64,000 bases of DNA from Streptosporangium amethystogenes (GTDB lineage: Bacteria; Actinomycetota; Actinomycetes; Streptosporangiales; Streptosporangiaceae). Shown piece by piece: positions 36,562 through 44,589 of the stretch. The stretch spans positions 62,001-126,000 of the forward strand of contig NZ_JOEQ01000014.1 of assembly GCF_000721075.1 (NCBI RefSeq). Reading direction: 5' to 3'. Below the pieces are notes generated by a model. It made no database searches. It was not told the DNA's origin and saw nothing but the letters and a program-made list of their open reading frames with translations. The stretch's first letter is position 1. Every line of letters starts with the position of its first letter. The translations under genes and the position numbers were made by a program.

Positions 36562-37092
36562 ATGACGCCCCGAGACGACCTCCGCATCGGAGACGCCGAA
36601 CGTGACGTGACGACGGAGGCCCTGCGTGAGCACTACGCCAAGGGCCGCCTGACCCGCGAGGAACTCGACGAGCGCCTCGAGCTGACCCTGTCCGCTCGGA
36701 CGGGCGGAGACCTCGCCGTGGTGTGCGCGGACCTGCCCGGCCTGCCCGGTCCGCGCGACCCCGGGCCGGAGGGGTTCGAGGACACCGGTAGCCCGGGGGG
36801 TCGCGGGTGGCACGCGCACGCCTGGGGCGTCCATCATCCCGGGTTCCGGGCCGGCCCCCGATTCCGTCACCGCGCGGCCTGGAGTCACCACCGCGCGGGA
36901 CACCGGGGCGGGCCTCCGCTCGCTCCCGCGGTGATCCTGCTGCTGGTGGCGGGAGTGGCGATGGCCGGGGTCGGGGTGCTGAAGTTCCTCCTCCTCGCCT
37001 GGCTGGCGGTGGCCGTGCTGGGCCTGCTCCGCCACAGGCGGTGGCACTCCCGGGCACGGGCCCGCCGGTTCAGCCCTCCAGGCGCTTTCTGA
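36562..37092 (+). CDS. DUF1707 domain membrane protein
   Basis: 176 residues. The N-terminal DUF1707 domain (about 5-55, LRIGDAERDVTTEALREHYAKG and TREELDERLE) is the SHOCT-like module found in many actinobacterial membrane proteins. A Gly/His/Arg-rich linker follows, then two close hydrophobic segments (about 112-155, LAPAVILLLVAGVAMAG and LLLAWLAVAVLGLL). It is co-transcribed with the PadR regulator, which often governs membrane or efflux proteins, so a role in envelope response is plausible. Its last 23 bases overlap the convergent SRPBCC gene. Confidence 0.88.
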   Translation: MTPRDDLRIGDAERDVTTEALREHYAKGRLTREELDERLELTLSARTGGDLAVVCADLPGLPGPRDPGPEGFEDTGSPGGRGWHAHAWGVHHPGFRAGPRFRHRAAWSHHRAGHRGGPPLAPAVILLLVAGVAMAGVGVLKFLLLAWLAVAVLGLLRHRRWHSRARARRFSPPGAF

Positions 37093-37507
37093 GCCCCTGT
37101 AGGCCGGGCAGGTAGACGGAGTCACGGAGCATCGCGATGCTCGCCTCCGCCTCGGCCGCATCCGCCTCGAAGACGCCCGTCCACTCGACGAAGGCCCCGC
37201 CCCCGTCGGTGACGGGCGTCACGGTGATCGTCCCGATGTAGCCCTTCAGGCCGAAGATGGACTCCAGGATGGCGTAGACCTGCCTGCGCGCGGCATCGTC
37301 CAGGGCGACGAGCCGCTCACGGACCATGACCTGGCCGTCGACCTCGATCCGCCGGACGCAGCCCACCTCGGTGGAGGCCCGGCCGTCCTCGATGACGGCT
37401 GGGGGCATCCCGTCGAACCAGCCGTCCATGTGCTCGAAGTCCCTGATCAACGCCCACACGTCGTCGGCCGATGCGTTGATCACCGTACTGCTCGTCACCT
37501 GTGGCAT
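37070..37507 (-). CDS. SRPBCC family protein (polyketide cyclase/START-like)
   Basis: 145 residues from the ATG at 37507, which follows GGAGGGG; an upstream in-frame start would add sequence foreign to the family. The protein reads as a helix-grip lipid-binding fold: SSTVINASADDVWALIRDFEHMDGW at the start, strands with IEDGRASTEVGCVRRIEV, then a long C-terminal helix ending GLRKRLEG. It could bind a hydrophobic ligand; no catalytic residues are evident. It stands alone and is convergent and overlapping with the DUF1707 gene. Confidence 0.87.
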   Translation of the reverse strand: MPQVTSSTVINASADDVWALIRDFEHMDGWFDGMPPAVIEDGRASTEVGCVRRIEVDGQVMVRERLVALDDAARRQVYAILESIFGLKGYIGTITVTPVTDGGGAFVEWTGVFEADAAEAEASIAMLRDSVYLPGLQGLRKRLEG

Positions 37508-37646
37508 GTCCACCCCTCCCGCCACCAGCGTGCACGCACCAGGCGACTTGAGCAAGCGCTAGGCTAAATCACTTCGCCGGGCGGAGGATGCGGAGGATTC
37601 CGAAGCCACCGTGTCGCCCACCCTCTCAGGGCGGCACGGGGCGGAC

Positions 37647-39056
37647 CTATCCCATCTCCTCAAGCCTGCGCCCCTTGCTCTCCCTCACCTTGAACAGCAC
37701 GAAGACGAAGGAGAGCGCGGCGAAGCAGGCGTAGCCCATGTAGGCCCCCGACAGGTTCCACGCGGACAGCGCGGGGAACGAGACGGTGATCAGCCAGTTG
37801 GCCACCCACTGGGCGGCGGCGGCCACCGAGAGCGCGACCGCCCTGATCCGATTGGGAAAGATCTCCCCCAGCAGCACCCAGACCACCACACCCCACGACA
37901 GCGCGTAGAACAGCACGAAGACGTTCGCGGCGACCAGCGCGATCGCGCCCTGCGCCGCGGGCAGCCTGACGGCGCCACCGCTCCGGAATCCCGCGGCGAA
38001 CGCCCACGCGGCGGTCGCGAGCGCCACCGCCATGCCCGCCGAGCCGATCAGCAACAGCGGCCTGCGGCCGATCCTGTCGACCAGCGCGATGGCGATGAAC
38101 GTGCCGACGATGTTGATGATCGAGGTGGAGAAGCTGATCAGCAGCGAGTCGCTCTGGTTGATGCCGACCGACTGCCACAGCGACGCCGAGTAGTAGAAGA
38201 TGACGTTGATACCGACGAACTGCTGGAAGACGGAGAGCAGGACGCCGATCCAGACGATCGGCAGCAGCCCGAGCCGGGGACCACGCAGGTCGCGCAGGCG
38301 GGGCCGGCGCTCGCCGCGCAGCAGGACTTCGATCTCCGCGATCCGGGTGTCCAGGTCGCCCTCCTCGCCCTCGACCTCCGCGAGCACCTCACGCGCCGCG
38401 GCCAACTTTCCGACCGCGATGAGGAAGCGCGGCGACTCGGGAATGATCGTCGCGAAGAGCAGGTAGAGCAGGGCGGGGAGCACACAGGCGCCGAGCATCC
38501 ACTGCCATGCCTCCAACCCGAGCAGCCTGTTGTTGACATTGCCCCCGGCCCGTTCCGCGATCACGTAGTTGACCAGCTGGGAGACGGCGATGCCCAGCAC
38601 GATGGCGAGCTGCTGGAAGGAGCCCAGGCGCCCCCGGTAGGCGGGCGGCGCGACCTCCGCGATGTAGGCGGGGCCGGTCACCGAGGCCATGCCGATGCCG
38701 ACTCCGGCGAGCACCCGCCAGAAGCCCAGGTCCCAGATCGCCAGCGGCAGGGCCTGGCCGACGGAACTTATCGCGAACAGGCTCGCGGCCACCTGCATCG
38801 TCCTGGTCCGCCCCCAGCGGTCGGCCAGCCCTCCGGCGATCCACGCCCCCACCGCCGAACCCAGCAGCGCGACCGCCACGACGAGACCGATCTGGACCGG
38901 GCCGACCTCGAAGTACCGCCGGATTCCGGTCACGGCCCCGTTGATGACGGCGCTGTCGTACCCGAAGAGGAAACCGCCCACCGCCGCCGCCGCCGCGACG
39001 AAGACAACGTGCCCGATGTTCTCACCGGAGCCCCCCGAGGGGATGGTGCCGGTCAT
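37647..39056 (-). CDS. MFS sugar porter
   Basis: 469 residues with twelve predicted helices. Sugar-porter signatures: GGFLFGYDSAVINGA in helix 1, GGLADRWGRTRTMQ after helix 2, PESPRFLIAVGK at the centre, VDRIGRRPLLLIGS and a C-terminal FKVRESKGRRLEEMG (the PETKG-like end). It should carry out proton-coupled uptake of a monosaccharide or polyol. The ATG at 39056 follows AAGGGA; an in-frame start 13 codons earlier is less likely. It has no catabolic partner adjacent. Confidence 0.94.
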   Translation of the reverse strand: MTGTIPSGGSGENIGHVVFVAAAAAVGGFLFGYDSAVINGAVTGIRRYFEVGPVQIGLVVAVALLGSAVGAWIAGGLADRWGRTRTMQVAASLFAISSVGQALPLAIWDLGFWRVLAGVGIGMASVTGPAYIAEVAPPAYRGRLGSFQQLAIVLGIAVSQLVNYVIAERAGGNVNNRLLGLEAWQWMLGACVLPALLYLLFATIIPESPRFLIAVGKLAAAREVLAEVEGEEGDLDTRIAEIEVLLRGERRPRLRDLRGPRLGLLPIVWIGVLLSVFQQFVGINVIFYYSASLWQSVGINQSDSLLISFSTSIINIVGTFIAIALVDRIGRRPLLLIGSAGMAVALATAAWAFAAGFRSGGAVRLPAAQGAIALVAANVFVLFYALSWGVVVWVLLGEIFPNRIRAVALSVAAAAQWVANWLITVSFPALSAWNLSGAYMGYACFAALSFVFVLFKVRESKGRRLEEMG

Positions 39057-39259
39057 GAGGGTCCCTTCACCCAACCGGGCAGCACGGCGTCCCACGGTGC
39101 CCGGCCGCCAGGTCTTCGAAGCCTAGGGATCGGGACGGAGACACCGGTCGCCGCGACCCGGAGAATGCCCTCCTTCTTCATCCGGCTTTGTCAAAAAATC
39201 ACACGTGCCGGAGCGGCGAGAACCGTCTCGCGCTCGCACGGGGCACTCGCGGCGCGCCG

Positions 39260-39278
39260 GCGCCCCTCCTCGGGGCGC
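39260..39278 (-). terminator. Short hairpin after the LLM oxidoreductase gene
   Basis: GCGCCCC (39260-39266) and GGGGCGC (39272-39278) with a five-base loop, ten bases past the stop on the minus strand. Confidence 0.45.
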
Positions 39279-39288
39279 GGCGCCCGGC

Positions 39289-40212
39289 CTACATGTGAGG
39301 CAGGACCTCCTCGGCGATGAGGTTCAGGTGGTCGAGGTCGGCCAGGTCGAGCACCTGCAGGTAGATCCGCTCGACGCCCAGTTCGGCGAAACGGCCGATC
39401 TTCTCGGTCACCTCGGCGGGGGTACCCACCAGACCCGTCGCGCGCAGTACACCGAGGTCCTGCTCGATGACCCCGGCCCGCCGCGCGATCTCCGCGTCGC
39501 CGGAGCCGACACAGACGGTCTGCGCGACCGAGAGCACGACCCGCTCCCTGCCCTCCGCCTCACAGGCCCTGCCGACCCGGTCAAAGGCCTTCGCGGTGTC
39601 GTCCAGGGTACGAAACGGCACGTTGTACTCGTCGGCGAACCTGGCGACCAGGCGCGGGGTGCGTTTGGCGCCGACGCCGCCGATGATGATCGGCGGTCTG
39701 GGACTCTGCGCGGGCTTGGGCAACGCAGGCGAGTCCGCCAACCGGTAGTGGGCGCCTTCAAAGGAGAACGTCTCGCCCGCCGGTGTGGTCCAGAGTCCGA
39801 TCAGGATCTCCAGCTGCTCCTCGAAGCGACCGAACCGCTCGCCGACCGGTGGGAACGGGATGCCGTACGCGACATGCTCGGCGTCGAACCAGCCGGTGCC
39901 CAGGCCCAGCTCGACCCGGCCACCGCTCATCTGGTCGACCTGGGCCACGCTGATCGCCAGCGGTCCCGGCAGCCGGAAGGTGGCCGGGGTGACCAGGGTG
40001 CCCAGGCGAATCGTGGAGGTGTCCCTGGCCAGGCCCGCCAGGGTCGTCCAGGCATCGGTGGAGCCGACGCCGGGGTCGCCCGCCCCGATCCGCATGTAGT
40101 GGTCGGAGCGGAAGAAGGCGTCGAACCCCAGCCGCTCCGCGGCCAGCGCGACCATCAGCAGCTCGTCGTAGGTGGCACCCTGCTGCGGTTCTGTGAAGAT
40201 CCTCAACTTCAT
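39289..40212 (-). CDS. LLM class (F420-dependent) oxidoreductase
   Basis: 307 residues from the ATG at 40212 (MKLRIFTEPQQG is the usual family start; an ATG three codons upstream is possible). It is a luciferase-like TIM barrel: GFDAFFRSDHYMRIG, SGGRVELGLGTGWFDAEHVAYGI and PIIIGGVGAKRTPRLVARFADEYN are typical of F420-dependent enzymes in actinobacteria. The substrate is unknown. It is monocistronic, without a strong Shine-Dalgarno site, and GGATAAT just upstream may be part of its promoter. Confidence 0.9.
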   Translation of the reverse strand: MKLRIFTEPQQGATYDELLMVALAAERLGFDAFFRSDHYMRIGAGDPGVGSTDAWTTLAGLARDTSTIRLGTLVTPATFRLPGPLAISVAQVDQMSGGRVELGLGTGWFDAEHVAYGIPFPPVGERFGRFEEQLEILIGLWTTPAGETFSFEGAHYRLADSPALPKPAQSPRPPIIIGGVGAKRTPRLVARFADEYNVPFRTLDDTAKAFDRVGRACEAEGRERVVLSVAQTVCVGSGDAEIARRAGVIEQDLGVLRATGLVGTPAEVTEKIGRFAELGVERIYLQVLDLADLDHLNLIAEEVLPHM

Positions 40213-40360
40213 GACGACCATTATCCGGGCACTCCGGACGGCATCCGCAGAAAGCCCACGCCGCGGCCGGAACGCTTGCTAACGTTCTGCCCTTCGACGC
40301 AACGGGTAGTCGATCCGACACTAAAAGTGATCACCCCTGTCGTTGAGGAAGGGGGATCAC

Positions 40361-41425
40361 ATGCCCGTGGCGACCGACCGTACCGACACTCGCCGGACCC
40401 GCGAACCCGGCACCCCGCCCCGGCCCCTCGTGGTGCTCGCCTCCATCGCGCTCGCCGCGGGAACCGGTGGCGCGATCTGGCTGCTGCCCCCCAGGGCGCA
40501 GGGCGAGTGGGCCGCCGCCGGCAGGCGTGCCGTGGCGGGCGCGCCGCCCTCGGGGACCGCCTCCCGGCCTGCGTCCGAGCAGGTGCCCACACCGGCCGTC
40601 GTCCGCCCGTCGGGCTTCGTGGCGTTCGTGGACGCGGTCCACGACCCGCGCTTCAACCTCTCCAGGGCGATCAGGAAGAGCCGTGTGCGCTGGTTCACGC
40701 TCGGCCACCTCACCGCCGGGCGCGGCGACTGCGTCCCCAGGTGGGGCGGGCTCCAGGGGCGGAGACGCAATCCGGTCGCCAACCGGCTCGGCCCCCTGCG
40801 CGCCGCCGGCGGGGACGCGGGCCTCGCCTTCGGTGGACCCGCCGGACGCGAACTCGCCACCGCCTGCGCGGACCTCGGCCGGCTCACCGCCGCCTACCGC
40901 CGGGCGATCGGTGCCTTCGACGCCAGGTACATCGACTTCGAGGTCCACGCCCCGGCCGGTGACGCCGCCGTACGGCGGCGCGCCAGGGCGATCGCGACCC
41001 TGCAGCGGCAGGCCGCCCGCGAGGGCCGCCCCCTCACGGTCAGCTTCACCCTCCCGGTCACCGGAACCGGCCTGGCCCTCGGCGACCAGGAGTTGCTCCG
41101 GGTCACCCGGGCGGAAGGCGTCGAGATCGCCACCGTCAACCTGCTCGCCCCTGTTGGCACCTCCCCCGGTTCCGGAGGCCGCCTGCACCCGATCGCCTCC
41201 GCCGTCCGCGCCGCACACCCGCAGATAGCCCGCTCCCTGGGGGAGAGCGCCGCCTGGAACCGGATCGCCCTGACACCCGTGCTGGCCAGGTCCGGCGATC
41301 TCACCCGGCTCGACGCCCGCAGACTCGCCGCCTTCACCAACCGCAACAACCTGGCATGGCTCTCCACCAGGGGCGCGGCCCTCGCCCCCGGAATCACCCG
41401 GTTCCTCACCGGCGCGGCACGCTAG
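40361..41425 (+). CDS. GH18 chitinase-like protein with substituted catalytic residues
   Basis: 354 residues, start fixed by AGGAAGGGGG. A membrane segment (about 24-43) and a Pro/Ala linker lead into a domain that follows the bacterial GH18 layout: a DCVPRWGG segment, LRAAGGDAGLAFGGPAGRELA (the SxGG-like block), LTAAYRRAIGAFDARYIDFEVHA, LTVSFTLPVTGTGL and VNLLA. In active chitinases the fourth block ends DFDIE; here D194 of that motif is Glu and the acid/base Glu is His196. Cleavage activity is therefore unlikely, and it may be a surface carbohydrate-binding pseudoenzyme. It is monocistronic. Confidence 0.75.
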   Translation: MPVATDRTDTRRTREPGTPPRPLVVLASIALAAGTGGAIWLLPPRAQGEWAAAGRRAVAGAPPSGTASRPASEQVPTPAVVRPSGFVAFVDAVHDPRFNLSRAIRKSRVRWFTLGHLTAGRGDCVPRWGGLQGRRRNPVANRLGPLRAAGGDAGLAFGGPAGRELATACADLGRLTAAYRRAIGAFDARYIDFEVHAPAGDAAVRRRARAIATLQRQAAREGRPLTVSFTLPVTGTGLALGDQELLRVTRAEGVEIATVNLLAPVGTSPGSGGRLHPIASAVRAAHPQIARSLGESAAWNRIALTPVLARSGDLTRLDARRLAAFTNRNNLAWLSTRGAALAPGITRFLTGAAR

Positions 41426-41440
41426 ACAATCACTCCCCTC

Positions 41441-41479
41441 TGGGGTTATCTATGGGGTATAATCCTTATGTAACCCCCA
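41441..41479 (+). promoter_or_regulatory. Promoter/operator of the RHH-ClpN gene
   Basis: A perfect -10 TATAAT (41458-41463) lies inside a repeat cluster: direct copies of TGGGGT at 41441 and 41453, twelve bases apart, and an inverted copy TAACCCC (41471-41477). Such spacing suits tandem ribbon-helix-helix dimers, so the downstream product probably represses itself. No good -35 is visible, so an activator may be needed. Confidence 0.6.
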
Positions 41480-41491
41480 AGGGGAGATGTG

Positions 41492-42259
41492 ATGCCGAAG
41501 ATCAACGTCTATCTGCCGGACGAACTGGCCGAGGCGGTCAAGAAAGCCGGCGTGCCGGTCTCCGCCGTGTGCCAGCGGGCACTGGAGCAGGCCGTACGGC
41601 GGGTCACCTCCATCCGTGAGACGGCGCTCAGTGCCCCCGACCTCGACGACCTCGCGGCGCGCTTCCCTCACTTCACCCCGCGGGCCAGGTCCGTGATCAA
41701 GCTGTCGGTGGAGCAGGCTCGGGCCCTGGGAGCGGTCGAGGTCGGCACCGAGCATCTGCTGGGCGGCATGCTCGCCGAGGGGAGCAACCTAGCGCTCCAG
41801 GTCCTGGGCGCCCTGGAGATCGACCCCGAAGAGGTGCGGCGCCGGCTGGACCGGCCGAGCCTCGATGCCCCGGCCGCGGCCGGCGGCGATGCCGAACTCA
41901 CCTTCGGAGCGCCCGCGGCGGCGGCCCTGGAGATGACCGTCACCGAGGCCACCTCACTCGGTCACAACTACATCGGCTGCGAACACCTGCTTCTCGGGCT
42001 GATCGCCGAACCGGAGGGAGTGGCCGGGCATGTCCTGCGGGAACTGGGCGCCGAACACCGGCTGACCCGCCGCGCGGTCTCGGCGGCCCTCGCCGGTTAT
42101 GTCCATCTGCGCGCGCAGACCCAGGCCACCTCCGTCGCCCCGGCCCAGCCCGCCGACGCGGCGAGCGCACTGTCTGCGGCCGTACGCGAGGAGCTCCGTC
42201 CCGTCCTGCGCAGGCTCGACCGACTGGAGGAACACCTCGGCCTCGCGGACGGGGCGTAG
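41492..42259 (+). CDS. Ribbon-helix-helix DNA-binding domain fused to two ClpN domains
   Basis: 255 residues, ATG at 41492 after GGGGAG. Residues 3-38 (KINVYLPDELAEAVKKAG then VSAVCQRALEQAVRRV) form a ribbon-helix-helix motif like antitoxin repressors. Two Clp N-terminal (ClpN) repeats follow: about 65-125 (FTPRARSVIKLSVEQARALG, VGTEHLLGGMLAEG) and 138-200 (IGCEHLLLGLIAEPEGVAGHVL). There is no AAA+ ATPase domain. In ClpC/ClpA the ClpN domain recruits adaptors or substrates, so this may link transcription to the Clp protease, either as a sensor or as a regulated substrate. A 67-residue membrane protein follows after three bases. Confidence 0.85.
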   Translation: MPKINVYLPDELAEAVKKAGVPVSAVCQRALEQAVRRVTSIRETALSAPDLDDLAARFPHFTPRARSVIKLSVEQARALGAVEVGTEHLLGGMLAEGSNLALQVLGALEIDPEEVRRRLDRPSLDAPAAAGGDAELTFGAPAAAALEMTVTEATSLGHNYIGCEHLLLGLIAEPEGVAGHVLRELGAEHRLTRRAVSAALAGYVHLRAQTQATSVAPAQPADAASALSAAVREELRPVLRRLDRLEEHLGLADGA

Positions 42260-42262
42260 CCG

Positions 42263-42466
42263 GTGAGCGCGACCGTGCACGCGGTCGCGGCTGTGATCGC
42301 GCGCCTGGCCGTGGGCGTACTGGTCGGCGTGCTCGTGGGCACGGGCTCGGGTGTGATCACGGGTGTGGTCTCCGGCCTGGTCGCCGGCGGAGCGGCGGGA
42401 ACGATCATGCGCGCCGCGTCCGCGGAAGGCGGCACGCGCGGCGGTTCCCCGTTCCTCACTCCCTGA
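42263..42466 (+). CDS. Small membrane protein following the RHH-ClpN gene
   Basis: 67 residues from a GTG three bases after the previous stop, so almost certainly co-transcribed and probably translationally coupled. It consists of one long or two short glycine/valine-rich hydrophobic segments (residues about 9-48, with GVLVGVLVGTGSGVITGVV) and a short polar tail. The GxxxG-like spacing favours helix packing. The function is unknown; it may anchor or signal to the RHH-ClpN protein. Confidence 0.6.
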   Translation: MSATVHAVAAVIARLAVGVLVGVLVGTGSGVITGVVSGLVAGGAAGTIMRAASAEGGTRGGSPFLTP

Positions 42467-42503
42467 GGACCGGCGCCGTACCGTGCGGAGCCTGCGTACC
42501 CGA

Positions 42504-42644
42504 ATGGCCAAGCGATCTCACATAGTGATCAACGCCAGGTCGTACCGGGGCAATGGCAGCGGTTGGCAGCGGTATGAGAAGCATGCCTGCGTCGCCCTGG
42601 AGACGTTGAACCGGCACACGGCGTGGCTGCGCGCCAAGGCCTGA
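42504..42644 (+). CDS. Possible small basic protein (46 aa)
   Basis: A 46-codon frame (MAKRSHIVINARSYRGNG at the start, ending LRAKA) has G/C-rich third positions and hydrophilic, basic composition. Only a weak GGAG lies upstream. It could be a genuine small protein or a remnant at the edge of the decayed region. I do not recognise it. Confidence 0.3.
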   Translation: MAKRSHIVINARSYRGNGSGWQRYEKHACVALETLNRHTAWLRAKA

Positions 42645-42703
42645 GTACGCGGCGTGCCCTGCCACACTGGTGGCTGGGGTTCGCCCATCACACCTGTTGA
42701 AGC

Positions 42704-42997
42704 TCAGGCGATGTACACCTCGTAGTAGAAGCCCGCCGGATAGGGGCCACCCCCGCGGAACCAGTGGCAGGAGACGAGCCCGGTGTACTGACCGTTCTGA
42801 GCAGCGTCCTCGTAGGCGAGGTCGCAGGCGGCCAGGGTCTGGTAGGGACCCTGCAGGTACCAGTCCCGTGTCGGCCAGCCCACGGCGGCCACGGCCTCGC
42901 CGGTCTGGGTGGCGGCGAAGGCGGGTGCGGCACTGGCCAGGACACCGGCGCCCAGCGCCACGGCGAGTACAGCGGAATGTAATCGGCGGATCTTCAT
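42704..42997 (-). CDS. Small secreted protein
   Basis: 97 residues, ATG at 42997 after GAGGGG. A signal peptide (MKIRRLHSAVLAVALGAG, cleavage after AFA) is followed by a mature part of about 65 residues with two cysteines (AACDLAY and VSCHWF), probably one disulfide, and many aromatic residues (DWYLQGPYQT, FYYEVYIA). The pattern resembles small exported actinobacterial proteins with a CDxxY...C layout whose function is unknown. It is monocistronic. Confidence 0.7.
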   Translation of the reverse strand: MKIRRLHSAVLAVALGAGVLASAAPAFAATQTGEAVAAVGWPTRDWYLQGPYQTLAACDLAYEDAAQNGQYTGLVSCHWFRGGGPYPAGFYYEVYIA

Positions 42998-43134
42998 TGT
43001 GGGTGACCCCTCACATCCGGGAAGGAGAACACCTTCAGATGAGCACCGGCTACCGGGCTTGAGGAGATACCGGTTCTCCATATTTCGGTCGGATGGTGCG
43101 TTTGTCGAGGCTATTTCGCCTGGCCTGAACGCGT

Positions 43135-43178
43135 GAGCGCCCCGCTCGTCCTCCTCGCGGAGGGCAGCCGGGGCGCTC
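43135..43178 (+). terminator. Terminator-like hairpin in the accessory patch
   Basis: GAGCGCCCCGCT (43135-43146) pairs with AGCCGGGGCGCTC (43166-43178) with one bulge, and TTTC follows on the plus strand. No recognised plus-strand gene lies upstream; a short frame with a good GAAGGAG site at about 43020-43060 encodes only seven residues. Confidence 0.45.
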
Positions 43179-43441
43179 TTTCATGGGTCCTCAGCCGGGC
43201 TGATGATCACGTTGAGCCGGCCCGGGCAGGCGCGATGCCGGCCCACCCAACCGTCGACCCCAAGATGATCACATCCAGGATCATGAGACGTGCACGCACA
43301 TGTCCTCCTCCGTGTCCGTGCTTGGTAGCGAGCATGCTCAGTTGGACTTTTTTCCGCAATGCCTTTCAGCCCCGCCAAAAGGTGCGGCACCCGGGTGCGC
43401 CTCTCCGGGCCAGGCGGGACGCTTCATGCGTTCGAAAGCCG
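43179..43441. other. Non-coding stretch, nothing recognised
   Basis: No ribosome-binding site, protein family or repeat was recognised here. Base composition is less G/C-biased than in the flanking core genes, in line with the decayed character of the region. Confidence 0.4.
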
Positions 43442-43895
43442 CTACAGATGACCTTCAGCCTTGAGCCAGGCTCCCCACTCGGCGATGACCTCGCCGGTCC
43501 GGTCGACGGCGTCGTACTTCTGACCGCCCGAGGTGATGTACCACTGGTGCGCTGTGCCAACGCCGATCATGACGTTGGCGCTCTGATTGGTGAAACGAGT
43601 CGTCTTGGCGATCTCAAGGTCAGGTGTTCGACGCCGTCGCAGAGGTCCGTACAGAGAGCCAACGCGCTTGTGTTCCTGGCATGGACCTCCAGTGCCCTTT
43701 TGGCGACGTCGGAGAATCCAAGAGCAGGGTCGTTCTTCACCCAGTCCTTGAGGTGATAGGCGTCCCGAAAGAAGTGGAACAGGATGTCGAGGCCGCCTTC
43801 GACCTCATGGAACTGGGGCCCGTGGCCGAGGAGAGCTCGCGGCGGCTGCGGAACATACGTTCGTACTGGTCGTGCCGGCCTTCGTAAAACGTCAT
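43442..43895 (-). pseudogene. Hypothetical gene broken by two frameshifts
   Basis: A good start (ATG at 43895 after AGAGGAAA) gives MTFYEGRHDQYERMF. The sense then jumps frame near 43838 (GHGPQFHEVEGGLDILFHFF, RDAYHLKDWVKNDPALGF) and again near 43622 (LEIAKTTRFTNQSANVMIGV, then VIAEWGAWLKAEGHL to the stop at 43442). Joined, these make about 150 residues of one coherent protein that resembles small hypotheticals with a HFFRDAYHLKDW core. Two shifts in one short gene point to a pseudogene rather than a single sequencing error. The function is unknown. Confidence 0.7.
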
Positions 43896-44143
43896 CGGTT
43901 TCCTCTCGGTCGGGTGTGACCGGCCGGCCTCATCCTCGCGGGGCCGAATCTCAGGAGCCACTGTGCGTATCGGACATATCGCAGGTCACACCGGTTGCCC
44001 TCCATAACGGACCGGCATCCTGTCCAGTCAGACGGCAGCGGCTCTCATTGATTCGCAACCGACTTCCAAGAGCAGCCGAAGATCCTTTCGTGTGGCCTAC
44101 CACGCAAGGAGATGACTGTAGGAACAAGAAACGCAAGGCCGTA

Positions 44144-44400
44144 ATGGTCATGGCCGTGTTCTTCTCGATTGGCGCCGCGATCCTGATCAGCGCCGGTCCC
44201 GCCATGGCCATGCCGCCGAACTGCGACCTCTTTACGTGCGAGGAGCAGACCGGCGGCGGTGGCGGTGCACCGCAGCCGCCGACACCCCCGGTGGCGGGAG
44301 CCCCGATGGTGGCGGGACAGGCGGCGGCAGGGGATACCCCGAGGGGCCGCCCCCCTGGGATATCTGCGATGTGGACCGCAACGCCCCAGGGTGTCGCTGA
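44144..44400 (+). pseudogene. Small secreted Gly/Pro-rich protein, probably frameshifted
   Basis: From the ATG at 44144 a signal-like hydrophobic segment (AVFFSIGAAILISAGPAMA) is followed by CDLFTCEEQTGGGGG. In the original frame the sequence then becomes implausible, whereas the next frame reads TPGGGSPDGGGTGGG and GPPPWDICDVDRNAPGCR with a stop at 44398-44400, balancing the cysteines. One indel near 44270-44290 explains this. Lys-rich sequence just before 44144 (NKKRKA) is the expected n-region, but it lacks an in-frame start, so the 5' end may also be damaged. Confidence 0.5.
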
Positions 44401-44589
44401 ACCCGCGACGCCGCGGCTTGCCCACAGACGCCTCGCCTGCCGGGTGTGTCACGAACACTGTCCGACCGCGACGCGGGCCGCCCACCAGGTGTCGTACCAC
44501 TCCCCACTGTGATCCGCCCGGCACGAGGGTTGATCTTGTGGCCTTGGGCGATCTTCGCTTCCTGCTCCTTCGCCCAGTTCTGGAGCACC

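Noticed and set aside
41423..41463. TAGACA as the -35 of the RHH-ClpN promoter
   Set aside because: It is 29 bases from the TATAAT, well outside a usable spacing.
43133..43756. Plus-strand open frame of about 207 codons
   Set aside because: It is antisense to the frameshifted gene, has no ribosome-binding site and irregular codon use.
44045..44524. Minus-strand open frame of about 159 codons
   Set aside because: It is antisense to the Gly-rich secreted gene, with Arg/Gly/His-rich shadow composition and no start signal.
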